This document shows, one piece after another, positions 20,290-29,121 of a stretch of DNA of 64,000 bases. The first letter of the stretch is position 1, and every line of letters begins with the position of its first letter. The translations under genes and the position numbers were made by a program. Under the pieces are notes generated by a model. The model had not been told where the DNA came from, ran no database searches, and saw nothing but the letters and a program-made list of their open reading frames with translations. Source of the stretch: Clostridium paridis (GTDB taxonomy: Bacteria; Bacillota; Clostridia; Clostridiales; Clostridiaceae); NCBI RefSeq assembly GCF_016765615.1, contig NZ_JAESWA010000010.1:1-64000 (forward strand), read 5' to 3'.

Positions 20290-21348
20290 TTACAATACCT
20301 TTTCATCTTTAAGAACAGTATAGAAAACAACTAAAAACATACAAAAAATCATACCACCAACTCCATTTACGCTTATCCCAATAAATATAGCAGCTAAAAC
20401 AGCTATAGGATTTAAACCTAAAGAAGTAGACATAATTTTAGGTTCTAAAATTTGCCTTGTAATAAAGACAATAGCATATAGAATTAAAAGACCAATACCA
20501 ACCAAATAATTTCCGGTGAGTAAGTTATATCCAGCAAGGGGAATATAGACCATTGGCATACCTAGAACAGGAAGTAAGTCCAAAATAGCACACAAAACAC
20601 TTAAAATTAAAGCATAGTTAATCCTAAAGCTATAGAATCCTATAAAAGTGATTAAAAAAGTAACAAAAATTAGAAACATATATGAAAGAGCATAGGTAAA
20701 GAATTTGTGGCGTATTTTACCAATTATACCCAAAAGAGAATTATTCTCAATTGGGAAGCTGGATAAAAGGGATTTAGTATTTGAAGCTGCAAATTTCTTA
20801 GTGAATAAAAAGGTAGCTAATAGTGTAAAAATAATAACCATTATTATATAGGGTATATATGAAACTATTGATATAGCTAAAGATACAACGCCAGATCCAA
20901 TTGAGACACTATAGTTAACAATTTTGCTTAAAGAACCTGTTGCAGTATCTTTAACTGAGTTGATAATAGAAGGATCAATATTTAAATTATAAAAATAATC
21001 CTGAACCTCAGTAAACTTATCCATAATATACGAAGAATTATCAGTTAAATAGTGTTGTACATTTTTAGTTAAGTTTATGAGTTGATTAGCTAAAGCCCCC
21101 ACAGAAATTATAATAAAAATAATAACAGTGGATAAAAATAATATAGTTGTAATTAAAGATGCAAACCAATCTTTAATCTTAAAATTTTTAATTAAGTATC
21201 TAGTAGGCCGTCTTAAAATTAATGCAAATAATGAAGCAAGAACAAACGGAATTGTATAGGGTAGAGTTTTAAAGAATATTAAGAAAATTAGTGTATAGCA
21301 TATAAAAAATATTCCTAACTTACTTATCTTTTCTTCAAATTCTTTCAT
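20290..21348 (-). CDS. ytvI: Sporulation integral membrane protein YtvI (AI-2E transporter family)
   Basis: A 352-residue polytopic membrane protein. Hydrophobic helices cluster at about 12-45 (FFICYTLIFLIFFKTLPYTI), 65-88, 155-185 and four to five more between 215 and 345. The pattern and the C-terminal segment ILEPKIMSTSLGLNPIAVLAAIFIG match the AI-2E/PerM superfamily, sporulation branch YtvI. A transport role is not proven for this branch. The start overlaps the stop of the preceding desulfurase gene by four bases and has a good AAAGGAGG. A second, more distant AI-2E member lies at about 38-39 kb. Confidence 0.8.
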   Translation of the reverse strand: MKEFEEKISKLGIFFICYTLIFLIFFKTLPYTIPFVLASLFALILRRPTRYLIKNFKIKDWFASLITTILFLSTVIIFIIISVGALANQLINLTKNVQHYLTDNSSYIMDKFTEVQDYFYNLNIDPSIINSVKDTATGSLSKIVNYSVSIGSGVVSLAISIVSYIPYIIMVIIFTLLATFLFTKKFAASNTKSLLSSFPIENNSLLGIIGKIRHKFFTYALSYMFLIFVTFLITFIGFYSFRINYALILSVLCAILDLLPVLGMPMVYIPLAGYNLLTGNYLVGIGLLILYAIVFITRQILEPKIMSTSLGLNPIAVLAAIFIGISVNGVGGMIFCMFLVVFYTVLKDEKVL

Positions 21349-22505
21349 AGGATAACCTCCTTTGCAATGGAATCAAGAGATTCTAAAACATAATTTATTT
21401 CATTTACATTGTTAAATATACCAAGACTAAATCTAACAGTACCAGATGGAAAGGTTCCCATTGATTTATGAGCTAGAGGAGCACAATGCAAACCTGTTCT
21501 GGTCATAATGCCATAATTTTTATCAAGAATATAAGACAATTCAGATGTATCTTTGGATTTCATATTAATTGATACAGTAGGTGTGGAACTAAGTGAGTTT
21601 TTGGTTCCGTATATAATTAAATTACTTATTTTATCAAGTTCGCTAAGAAAATATTTAAATAAGTTTTTTTCTTTAACTAAAAGATTGTTATATTCTTCTG
21701 TTTTCAAGTAGTTAAGTGCAGAATTTAAACCTACAATTCCAGGTGTATTAAGTGTACCAATCTCAAATTTATCAGGTAAAAAACTTGGTTGGAGCAAATC
21801 AGAGGAATTACTTCCTGTCCCACCAGAAAAGATAGGAGAAGCAATTTCATTCAATTTATCATTAATTATAAATCCACCTATTCCTTGAGGCCCTAAAAGA
21901 CTTTTATGTCCAGTAAATGCGATAGCATCAGAATTTAAGTCGTTAAAATTTACAGGAATATGGCCAGCACTTTGAGCTGAATCAACAATGAAATAAATAC
22001 CTTTCTCTAAACATATTTTACCAATAATATCCAAAGGTTGTATAGTACCAAATACATTTGATGCATGTGATAGAACAACAAGTTTTGTATTATTATTTAT
22101 TTTATCAATAAAATCTTGTAAAATAATTTTACCTGAAGAATCACATTTGGCTATGTCAAGCTCAATTACTCCCTTGGCTTTTAATGTATTAAGCGGACGT
22201 AAGACTGAATTATGATCCATTTCAGAAGTTATTACATGCCAACCAGGCTTAACAATTGAGTGGATTAAGGTATTTAAAGCATAAGTTATATTAGGTGTAA
22301 AAACTACATTCTCTGCTTTATCAAAACCGAAAAAATTAGCAATAGAGTCTCTGCATTCATAAACACTTCTAGTCCCAGTAAGAGCTGAATTATAAGCACC
22401 TCTTCCAGGATTTGAAGCTAAAGAATTTATAATATTAAACATAGATTCAGAAACTATGCTTGGTTTAGGAAAGGATGTAGCTGCATTATCTAAATAAATA
22501 TTCAT
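21345..22505 (-). CDS. Cysteine desulfurase family protein (class V aminotransferase)
   Basis: PLP enzyme of the NifS/SufS-like group that removes sulfur from cysteine. It begins MNIYLDNAATSFPKP, the family start. The PLP lysine sits in AFTGHKSLLGPQGIGG (about residue 204), VVLSHASNVFGT holds the PLP-contacting histidine, and the likely persulfide cysteine is in TRTGLHCAPLAHKSMGT (about 342). At 386 residues it has family length. There is no adjacent nifU or iscU gene, so its acceptor is unknown; in clostridia this subgroup often stands alone. AAGGAG precedes the ATG. Confidence 0.85.
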   Translation of the reverse strand: MNIYLDNAATSFPKPSIVSESMFNIINSLASNPGRGAYNSALTGTRSVYECRDSIANFFGFDKAENVVFTPNITYALNTLIHSIVKPGWHVITSEMDHNSVLRPLNTLKAKGVIELDIAKCDSSGKIILQDFIDKINNNTKLVVLSHASNVFGTIQPLDIIGKICLEKGIYFIVDSAQSAGHIPVNFNDLNSDAIAFTGHKSLLGPQGIGGFIINDKLNEIASPIFSGGTGSNSSDLLQPSFLPDKFEIGTLNTPGIVGLNSALNYLKTEEYNNLLVKEKNLFKYFLSELDKISNLIIYGTKNSLSSTPTVSINMKSKDTSELSYILDKNYGIMTRTGLHCAPLAHKSMGTFPSGTVRFSLGIFNNVNEINYVLESLDSIAKEVIL

Positions 22506-22660
22506 AAAAACTCCTTAAAAATAAAAGTGAAATAAAAATATATTATCTTAATTACTAATTATAACAGAAAGTTAAATAATATAGACAGACATTAAAATTA
22601 TATACACTATTTAGAAATAATATAAAGGTGAAAATAAATTTTCAAGAAAAAAAGAGGAAG

Positions 22661-22669
22661 TGTTATAAT
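22661..22669 (+). promoter_or_regulatory. Extended -10 promoter before the DUF3343 gene
   Basis: TGTTATAAT gives an extended -10 element 23 bases before the start codon, in the divergent spacer between the desulfurase gene and the plus-strand DUF3343-mscS group. The -35 region (TTCAAG) is poor, typical of extended -10 promoters. The mapped distance leaves a very short leader, so the assignment is tentative. Confidence 0.4.
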
Positions 22670-22691
22670 ATAAGTTTAGGAGGGAATACAT

Positions 22692-22937
22692 ATGAATAGA
22701 TATTGTTTAGTGGTATTTAAAAATACGATAGGAGCCATAAAAGGAGAGCAAAAATTAAAAGAAGATAATTTGGATATTGAGGTTATGCCAACCCCATCAG
22801 TAATAACAGGCAGTTGTGGTATATGTATAAGATTTAATGAGAATATATTGATTAATGTTAAAGAGAGTATAGAAAATAACCAGTTAGAGATTAATGGATT
22901 ATATATAAAGAATGAAGAAGGATTTTCTAGATTATAA
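22692..22937 (+). CDS. DUF3343 family protein
   Basis: An 81-residue protein beginning MNRYCLVVFKNTIGAIKGEQ, with the characteristic VMPTPSVITGSCGICIRF in the middle. This matches DUF3343, the family sometimes described as putative Se/S-carrier-like proteins, whose conserved cysteine pair (CGIC) may hold sulfur or selenium. It lies divergently from a cysteine desulfurase, which makes a sulfur-carrier role plausible but unproven. The ATG is preceded by AGGAGGG. The mscS gene follows after about 17 bases. Confidence 0.8.
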   Translation: MNRYCLVVFKNTIGAIKGEQKLKEDNLDIEVMPTPSVITGSCGICIRFNENILINVKESIENNQLEINGLYIKNEEGFSRL

Positions 22938-22954
22938 AAGGGAGGATGAGAGAA

Positions 22955-23839
22955 ATGTATGTATTTCAATCATTATTCTCCATAGATGCGGAGAAAAAAA
23001 CATTAGATATTGGTGGGAAAATTGTTAATATTCAGTTCTTATTCAATATAGCCTGGGGAATTGTAAAAATATTAGTGATACTAATCTTAATGTTCCTAGC
23101 TGTAAGAATAGGAAATTATATCATTGAGAAATTTGTCCATAAGCAGATAAAGAGTGAAATTAGATTTACAATGGATGAAAAGAAGGCAAATACTGTTGGA
23201 GAAGTACTAAAAAGTGTTCTTAGATATTCAGTGTATTTTATTGGCGGAATAGGGATATTTGCAAATTTATTTTCAGGTGTTTCCTTAACTTTTGCATCAA
23301 TTGGCGGGGTTGCACTAGGCTTTGGTACCCAAAGCTTAGTAAAAGATATAATAAATGGATTCTTTGTATTATTCGAAGATCAGTATGCAGTGGGGGATTA
23401 TATATCCATTGGTGATAATTCAGGTATTGTTGAGAGTATAGGAATCAGAATGACTCAACTTAAGGATTTTAATGGTGATATGCACTATATTCCTAATGGA
23501 ACCATTTCTCAGGTAACAAATCATTCTAGAGGAGATATGAGTGTTATTGTAGATGTAGAGATTGCATATAAGGAGAATATTGACATAGCCATTGAAGTAA
23601 TTAATAATGCCTGTGAGAAAGTAGCTGTTGAAAAAGAGCATATAATTGAAAAGCCTAAAGTAATAGGGGTACAGTCCTTAGGAGTATCAGCAGTAGTAAT
23701 AAGAGTACTAGGAAAAACAGAGCCAATGTATCAATGGGCACTAGAAAGAGAATTAAGAAAAGAAATTAAACTTACAATGGAAAGAGAAGGAATAGAGAGG
23801 CCACAAGGAAAGGTAGAAGTTATAAAAAGTAAAGAATAA
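22955..23839 (+). CDS. mscS: MscS-family mechanosensitive ion channel
   Basis: Small-conductance mechanosensitive channel that opens under hypo-osmotic membrane tension. Three hydrophobic helices are expected (about 20-50, 75-95 and 97-125). The pore-lining TM3 has the Gly/Ala-rich pattern ASIGGVALGFGTQSLVKDIINGFFVLFEDQY. The beta domain follows (GDYISIGDNSGIVESIGIRMTQLKDFNGDMHYIPNG, family signature), then an alpha/beta C-terminus. At 294 residues it is the simple MscS form. I use the second ATG because AGGGAGG directly abuts the first one. Confidence 0.92.
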   Translation: MYVFQSLFSIDAEKKTLDIGGKIVNIQFLFNIAWGIVKILVILILMFLAVRIGNYIIEKFVHKQIKSEIRFTMDEKKANTVGEVLKSVLRYSVYFIGGIGIFANLFSGVSLTFASIGGVALGFGTQSLVKDIINGFFVLFEDQYAVGDYISIGDNSGIVESIGIRMTQLKDFNGDMHYIPNGTISQVTNHSRGDMSVIVDVEIAYKENIDIAIEVINNACEKVAVEKEHIIEKPKVIGVQSLGVSAVVIRVLGKTEPMYQWALERELRKEIKLTMEREGIERPQGKVEVIKSKE

Positions 23840-23864
23840 GATATAAATATGGGGGGAAGTAGAA

Positions 23865-24071
23865 ATGCAAGAATTTAATTTGGGTGACGTAGTATTAATG
23901 AAAAAACAGCATCCTTGCGGAAGCTCAGAATGGGAAGTAATACGATTAGGTGCAGATATTAAAATAAAATGTTTAGGTTGTGGAAGATTAGTTATGCTTC
24001 CAAGAAGTAAGTTTCAAAAAGGAATAAAAAAAATAGTATCTTCTAATACAAACAAAGAAGAAATTTTATAA
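23865..24071 (+). CDS. DUF951 family protein
   Basis: A 68-residue protein with the DUF951 pattern: FNLGDVVLMKKQHPCGSSEWEVIRLGADIKIKC followed by CGRLVMLPRSKF. Three cysteines (HPCG, KCLGCG) suggest metal or thiol chemistry. The family is widespread in Firmicutes, usually between mscS-like and rpsF genes as here, and has no established function. ATG is preceded by a GGGGGG run. The basic tail (KKIVSSNTNKEE) is not conserved in length. Confidence 0.85.
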   Translation: MQEFNLGDVVLMKKQHPCGSSEWEVIRLGADIKIKCLGCGRLVMLPRSKFQKGIKKIVSSNTNKEEIL

Positions 24072-24106
24072 AATATGTTGAAATTATAAGAGCAAAGTGA
24101 TATACT

Positions 24107-24168
24107 GTAAAATTGTAAGTCCCTGCTATGCATTAGCATGGCCAATAGTCCGGAGGGAGGTGAAAAGA
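24107..24168 (+). promoter_or_regulatory. Structured rpsF leader, possible S6:S18 autoregulatory site
   Basis: The leader carries a small stem (TGCTA and TAGCA around TGCAT, 24124-24138) flanked by GTCC and GGCC, then AGTCCGGAGGGAGGTG with a CCG next to the ribosome site. Ribosomal protein S6-S18 is known to bind a CCG-containing leader hairpin in many bacteria. The resemblance is by eye and a covariance model was not run. Confidence 0.35.
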
Positions 24169-24456
24169 ATGAGAAAGTATGAAACTATATTCGTAATTCA
24201 TCCATCATTCGAAGAGGAGGCTGTTAAAGCTACAATCGAGAAGTTTAAGGGTGTTATCGAAAATGGTGGAGGAACTGTTGACAATGTAGATTTCTGGGGT
24301 AAGAGAAAGCTTGCTTACGAAATAAACAAAATCAACGAAGGTTTCTACACTTTAGTTAACTTCAGTGCTAACCCAGAATTACCAAGCGAGTTAGACAGAA
24401 TATTCAGAATTACAGACGGAATCGTAAGACACATAATAGTTAAGGAAGAAAAATAA
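24169..24456 (+). CDS. rpsF: 30S ribosomal protein S6
   Basis: Primary 30S protein that pairs with S18 on the platform. The 95-residue product starts MRKYETIFVIHPSFEEEAV and contains WGKRKLAYEINKINEGFYTLVNF, the S6 signature. The start is the ATG seven bases behind GGAGGGAGG; a longer frame upstream is unsupported. It heads the rpsF-ssb-rpsR operon, universal in Firmicutes. The very regular spacing (14 and 23 bases) argues for one transcript. Confidence 0.97.
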   Translation: MRKYETIFVIHPSFEEEAVKATIEKFKGVIENGGGTVDNVDFWGKRKLAYEINKINEGFYTLVNFSANPELPSELDRIFRITDGIVRHIIVKEEK

Positions 24457-24470
24457 GGTGGTGTTTTTGA

Positions 24471-24932
24471 ATGAATAAAGTAATTCTTACAGGCAGACTT
24501 ACTAAAGATCCTGAGTTGAAATTTACTCCAGGAAATGGTACTGCAGTGACCACTGTAACCCTAGCAGTTGATAAGTATAATGCTTCAACTGGTCAAAGGG
24601 AAGCTGATTTTATCTCAGTTACAATCTGGGGTAAACAAGCAGAAGCTACTGCTAACTATATGAATAAAGGCGGTCAAATGGCTGTCAGCGGTAGAATCCA
24701 AACTAGGTCTTATGATGCTAAGGATGGAACTAAGAGATATGTTACAGAAGTTGTAGCAGATCCTGTTGGAGGCGTTGAATTCCTAGGAGGAAGAGGAAAT
24801 GCTTCTGGCAACAAAAACAATGGTTTCAACAATGGTTCTGAATATGCTGCACCATCAAATGACAATTTTGGTGGTGGAATGAGCTTCGAAGAGGATATGA
24901 CGCCAGTTGATGACGGAGATATCCCATTCTAG
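24471..24932 (+). CDS. ssb: Single-stranded DNA-binding protein
   Basis: Tetrameric ssDNA-binding protein essential for replication and repair. The OB fold spans about residues 1-108 (MNKVILTGRLTKDPELKFT, then ISVTIWGKQAEATANYMNKG). A Gly/Asn-rich linker follows, and the C-terminus DDGDIPF is the acidic tip that recruits partner proteins such as PriA and RecO. At 153 residues it is normal. It sits between rpsF and rpsR, the standard position for the main chromosomal SSB. Confidence 0.97.
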   Translation: MNKVILTGRLTKDPELKFTPGNGTAVTTVTLAVDKYNASTGQREADFISVTIWGKQAEATANYMNKGGQMAVSGRIQTRSYDAKDGTKRYVTEVVADPVGGVEFLGGRGNASGNKNNGFNNGSEYAAPSNDNFGGGMSFEEDMTPVDDGDIPF

Positions 24933-24955
24933 AATTTAGGTAAGGAGGGAAAGAA

Positions 24956-25201
24956 ATGAGCAGAGAAGTAAGAAAAGGCGGCAAAATGAGAAGACCAAAA
25001 AGAAAAGTTTGCGCTTTTTGTGTTGATAAAGCTGAGTCTATTGATTACAAAGATATAAATAAGCTAAGAAAATATGTTACTGAAAGAGGTAAGATTTTAC
25101 CAAGAAGAATTTCTGGAACATGTGCTAAGCATCAAAGACAGCTAACAGATGCTGTTAAGAGAGCTAGAAACATAGCTTTATTACCTTTTACTACAGAGTA
25201 A
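24956..25201 (+). CDS. rpsR: 30S ribosomal protein S18
   Basis: Small basic protein of the 30S platform and partner of S6. The 81 residues include [19 protein letters not shown] and [27 protein letters not shown], the S18 signature. It retains CAFC and the later Cys-Ala-Lys-His, forming a four-ligand zinc-type set (CxxC plus CxxxH), so it is the zinc-containing form. AAGGAGGG precedes the ATG. A compact terminator follows, ending the operon. Confidence 0.97.
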   Translation: MSREVRKGGKMRRPKRKVCAFCVDKAESIDYKDINKLRKYVTERGKILPRRISGTCAKHQRQLTDAVKRARNIALLPFTTE

Positions 25202-25208
25202 AAATTAT

Positions 25209-25238
25209 AAAACCCCATTTGGGGTTTTATTTTTTTTA
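25209..25238 (+). terminator. Terminator of rpsF-ssb-rpsR
   Basis: AAAACCCC and GGGGTTTT flank a short ATTT loop, followed by a T-rich run. It lies eight bases past rpsR. Confidence 0.9.
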
Positions 25239-25364
25239 TTATTGCAATATAAAAATTGATTAAATACTCAAATATTAGTAGAATGGTGGAAAATACTTAG
25301 TTGAAATAATATCCAAAAAAAACTAAAATAAATATACAGGATATTGAGATGAGAGGGGGAGAGG

Positions 25365-25688
25365 TTGTTGAGGAAGGATGAATTTAACATAATGGGGGAT
25401 ATTAAACTCATTGAGGAATTAAAAGCTCAATTAATATGTGTTATAGGGGAGTTTTTTCAATTACTAACAAGAGGAAGTAATGTAGCCAAAGATGCTGTAT
25501 TAGAATGCATATCTTCGGCAATGATTATATTATATCTATTAGGGGAAAAATTAGGATATTCATATTTACAAATAGATGAAAATACTAAAGAAAAAATTAG
25601 AATAGGAATTGTTGACGAAGATAATCAGGAGAATTATGGTGATGCACTAAGGAAATTACATCATCATTTAAAAGAGAGAAGAGACTAG
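25365..25688 (+). CDS. MazG-like family protein
   Basis: A 107-residue, mostly helical protein resembling the MazG-like family that follows rpsR in clostridia. The core is LIEELKAQLICVIGEFFQLLTRGSNVAKDAVLECISSAMIILYLLGEKLGYSY. True MazG pyrophosphohydrolases use an ExxE...ExxD metal set. Here EELKAQ and ECISSA keep only part of it, so hydrolase activity is doubtful. The start is TTG behind a long GAGAGGGGGAGAGG ribosome site; an ATG nine codons in is an alternative. It has its own transcript behind the rpsR terminator. Confidence 0.65.
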   Translation: MLRKDEFNIMGDIKLIEELKAQLICVIGEFFQLLTRGSNVAKDAVLECISSAMIILYLLGEKLGYSYLQIDENTKEKIRIGIVDEDNQENYGDALRKLHHHLKERRD

Positions 25689-25720
25689 TAATTTATGAAC
25701 TAAAGATAAATGGAGGGAAT

Positions 25721-26674
25721 ATGAACAAGATTTCTACAAAAGCAATAGTAGAAGCAGGTATAATGGCTACTGTGACATTCATATTAATGACTATAAGTAC
25801 ATTTGTGCCAGGAACTTCTCTACTTATAACTTGTATATTACCTATACCAGTTATACTTATATACTTAAGAAATAGTTTAAAAGTAGCAGTATTATCACTT
25901 TTGGTTTCTGGAATTTTAATAAGCTTATTTAATAATATTATTTTAATGTCAGGGACAATGATAATTACAGCGTTAACATCCTTGAGTCTTGGATATTGTA
26001 TAAAACATAAGCAAAGCTTTGTAAAGGCATTTGGTTTATTAACAATAGCGAGTTTACTAGGGAATATAGTAGATATATTTTTATATATAAAGGTTTTTTT
26101 AGGCAGTACAGTAAGTGAGCAAATAAATCTAATGATAGAATCTGCAAAGAGTAGTTCAGAAAGTGTTGCAAAATTAACTGGAAGTGCTTCAAGTATTGAC
26201 TTTGATACTTTAATATATATGTTGCCTGCAGGATTAGTTCTATCAATGCTTCTTTCTTCTTTACTAACATATATAATATGCATGAAGGTAATAAGAAGAT
26301 TTAATTATAAAATGGAACCAATAAGGAATTTTTCTAATTGGTACATTGATATAAAAGTTATTGTGGTTATGATGATAATATCAACTATAGGTTATCTGAT
26401 GAAATTAGGTAATATTACAATTGCAAAATATGTTATTCTTTCATCTTCAGCTATATTGCAAATTACTATGGCAATCATAGGAGGAGCAGTAATTAGTTAT
26501 TTTTTAAAAACAAAGTACAAGTTGAAAAGTAATACTAGGGCAATAATTATCATATTTTTATTTATATCTTTTATGAATCAATTCTTGTTTATTATTGGAT
26601 TAGTTGATAGTATAGTTGACTTAAGAAAAATTGGAATTGTATCCTTTAATAAGGCTCTTAAAAGTAAAAAATAA
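25721..26674 (+). CDS. YybS family membrane protein (DUF2232)
   Basis: A 317-residue integral membrane protein with about eight hydrophobic segments. The start MNKISTKAIVEAGIMATVTF, a run of helices to about residue 110, a soluble loop (SEQINLMIESAKSSSESVAKL) and a second helical block match YybS/DUF2232. These proteins resemble ECF transporter S components in layout but no substrate is known. It precedes gdpP and rplI exactly as yybS does in Bacillus. The ribosome site is TGGAGGG. Confidence 0.8.
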   Translation: MNKISTKAIVEAGIMATVTFILMTISTFVPGTSLLITCILPIPVILIYLRNSLKVAVLSLLVSGILISLFNNIILMSGTMIITALTSLSLGYCIKHKQSFVKAFGLLTIASLLGNIVDIFLYIKVFLGSTVSEQINLMIESAKSSSESVAKLTGSASSIDFDTLIYMLPAGLVLSMLLSSLLTYIICMKVIRRFNYKMEPIRNFSNWYIDIKVIVVMMIISTIGYLMKLGNITIAKYVILSSSAILQITMAIIGGAVISYFLKTKYKLKSNTRAIIIIFLFISFMNQFLFIIGLVDSIVDLRKIGIVSFNKALKSKK

Positions 26675-26704
26675 TACCTCAATAATAGCCCTAAGGAGGC
26701 TCGT

Positions 26705-28660
26705 ATGAATAATAAAAGTAAAAATTATAATATAGTTTTTACATTAGTAATTATACTAATATCAATAGTGGCATATGTAAGAAATATAATAGACTTGCTG
26801 CTAGGTATTACAATAATGGCTTTAATAGTAGCAGCATATAATTTTAGGAAGAGACTTCAGACACAAGAAAGATTTGAGAATAATGTGAATAATATGGCTA
26901 CCTATTTATCAAATGAAATGGAAGAAAACTTAAAGAATATGTTATATTCTATAGCAATAATTAATAATAAGGGCAGCATATTATGGAGCAATAAAAAATT
27001 TAAGGATGAAATTGATCTTGAAGAATTAAAAGATAATAATATAGTAGGATTATTTAGAGATCTTTCGTTAGAAAAAATTATAAAAAGTAATATAAAAAAC
27101 TCGCAAAAAGTAAAGTTTAGAGATATAATATATGAAGTTTATAGTCAAAAAATAGAGTTTTTTCAAAAGCAAGAAGCATATTTACTTTATTTCAATGATA
27201 TTACTTATTTAGAAAATGGATCAGCAACTAAAGACAGTATAATGTTAATAGAAGTAGACAATATGAGTGATGCAGCAAAGTCAATGGAGGAGAATAATGC
27301 TCCACTACTTATTGCAGAGGTCGAGAGAACTATAAACAATTATGCAATAAGTCAGAATGCTATGATAAGAAAATATGATTCTAATAAGTATGTATTATGT
27401 ATACCTGACAGATTAGTAGAGGAACAGATAAAGAAAAAATTTGACATATTAGACATCATAAGAGATATTGATATGGGAAATAAAATGGATGTGACGCTAT
27501 CAATAGGAATAGGTATGGGAGGAAGGTCCCCTCAAGAGAATCATGATTATGCAGTTACAGCAAAGGAGCTTGCCTTAGGTAGAGGCGGAGATCAGGCAGT
27601 TGTAAAATGGCCAGATAAACAAGCCTTTTTTGGTGGTAATACTAAGGAATTGGAAAAGAGAACTAGAGTAAGAGCTAGAGTTGTAGCAAGAGCACTTAAG
27701 GATTTAGTTTATGAAAGTTCAAAAGTATATATAATGGGACACAAGAACCCAGACATGGATTGCTTTGGAGCAGCATTTGGATTATCTTCAGCAATTAATC
27801 AAATAGGTAAACAGTGTAAGATAATATTAGGTAAAGATAATAGAAATATTGATTTTTACTTAAAAGAGGTTAAGAAAGACTTTTCATATGACGATTTATT
27901 TATTAATGTAGAAGATGCTCTAAGTGAAATTAAAGAAACAGATTTAGTAATTGTAGTGGATGTTCATAACATTAATTATATTCAAACAAGTAGTATATTA
28001 AATAAATGTAAAAGAATTGTTATAATAGATCATCATAGGAGAAGTCCTGATATGATAGAGGGTGCATTACTTAATTATATTGAGGTATATGCATCATCAA
28101 CTTCAGAATTGGTTACAGAGGTTGTACAGTATATGCTAGATAAACCGAAACTTAAAGTAATAGAAGCAGAAGCTTTGCTAGCAGGAATTTTTATAGATAC
28201 TAAAAACTTTATATTCAAAACTGGAGTAAGAACTTTTGATGCTGCATCTTTTTTGAGAAGAATAGGTGCAGACACAATACACATAAAGAAACTCTTCTCT
28301 GATGATTTAGAAAGCTATATAATAAAAGCTCAAACTATTAAGTCAGCAGAAGTAGAAAATAATGTAGCTATTGCCATATGTCCGCCAGAAGCAACAGAAG
28401 TTGTATTAGCTGCACAAGTAGCGGATGATCTACTAAATATTACAGGTATTCAAGCGTCCTTTGTGTTTGTTAGAATAGAAGAGGATATTTATATAAGTGC
28501 AAGATCACTAGGAGATATGAATGTTCAAGTTATTCTAGAAACCTTAGGGGGTGGAGGTCATATGACTATGGCTGGTGCAAAACTTAGCAATACAAATATA
28601 AAAGCCGCTAAAGAGAAACTTAAAGCAGCTATATCAAACTACTTAAGGGAAGGTGAATAA
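26705..28660 (+). CDS. gdpP: Cyclic-di-AMP phosphodiesterase GdpP
   Basis: Membrane-anchored enzyme that hydrolyses cyclic di-AMP and so sets cell-wall and potassium homeostasis. Order: two transmembrane helices (about 8-45), a PAS-like domain (about 80-170), a degenerate GGDEF domain (about 180-305, no GGDEF motif), then DHH ([13 protein letters not shown] near 345, VVDVHN near 418, IIDHHRR near 439) and DHHA1 ending in [13 protein letters not shown]. At 651 residues it has the expected length. Its stop lies one base from the rplI start, so the two are coupled, the typical Firmicute arrangement. Confidence 0.95.
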   Translation: MNNKSKNYNIVFTLVIILISIVAYVRNIIDLLLGITIMALIVAAYNFRKRLQTQERFENNVNNMATYLSNEMEENLKNMLYSIAIINNKGSILWSNKKFKDEIDLEELKDNNIVGLFRDLSLEKIIKSNIKNSQKVKFRDIIYEVYSQKIEFFQKQEAYLLYFNDITYLENGSATKDSIMLIEVDNMSDAAKSMEENNAPLLIAEVERTINNYAISQNAMIRKYDSNKYVLCIPDRLVEEQIKKKFDILDIIRDIDMGNKMDVTLSIGIGMGGRSPQENHDYAVTAKELALGRGGDQAVVKWPDKQAFFGGNTKELEKRTRVRARVVARALKDLVYESSKVYIMGHKNPDMDCFGAAFGLSSAINQIGKQCKIILGKDNRNIDFYLKEVKKDFSYDDLFINVEDALSEIKETDLVIVVDVHNINYIQTSSILNKCKRIVIIDHHRRSPDMIEGALLNYIEVYASSTSELVTEVVQYMLDKPKLKVIEAEALLAGIFIDTKNFIFKTGVRTFDAASFLRRIGADTIHIKKLFSDDLESYIIKAQTIKSAEVENNVAIAICPPEATEVVLAAQVADDLLNITGIQASFVFVRIEEDIYISARSLGDMNVQVILETLGGGGHMTMAGAKLSNTNIKAAKEKLKAAISNYLREGE

Positions 28661-28661
28661 C

Positions 28662-29108
28662 ATGAAAGTAATATTACTAGAAGATGTAAAGAAGGTTGGA
28701 AAAAAAGGTGATGTTGTTGAGATGTCAGATGGATATGCTAGGAACTTTTTATTTCCTAGAAAATTAGCACAAGAAGCTAATGATAATAACCTACATATCC
28801 TAAATAATAAAAAAGAAAATGAAAGAAAAAAGAAATTAGCTGAAATAGAAGCAGCTCAAAAGTTAGCAGCTGAACTTAAAGATAAAGAAATAACTGTAAA
28901 AGCAAAAACAGGTGAGCAAGGAAGATTATTTGGAGCAATAACAAGCAAAGATGTATCCGAACTTATTAAGACTCAATATAAAGTTGAGATAGATAAGAAA
29001 AAGATAGTTATGGATACTATTAAGCTTGCAGGAGTATATAACATTGAACTAAAGTTGTACCCTGAAGTAACAGCTAAGATGAAGGTTGTTATTGTCTCTG
29101 AAACTTAA
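28662..29108 (+). CDS. rplI: 50S ribosomal protein L9
   Basis: A 148-residue L9 with two globular ends joined by a long helix. The N-terminal signature is [36 protein letters not shown]; the lysine-rich linker helix spans about 45-75. Translation starts at the ATG one base after the gdpP stop, using AAGGGAAGGTG inside gdpP; a frame three codons longer has no support. The lonC ribosome site overlaps its stop. Confidence 0.97.
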   Translation: MKVILLEDVKKVGKKGDVVEMSDGYARNFLFPRKLAQEANDNNLHILNNKKENERKKKLAEIEAAQKLAAELKDKEITVKAKTGEQGRLFGAITSKDVSELIKTQYKVEIDKKKIVMDTIKLAGVYNIELKLYPEVTAKMKVVIVSET

Positions 29109-29121
29109 GGAGGACTATATA

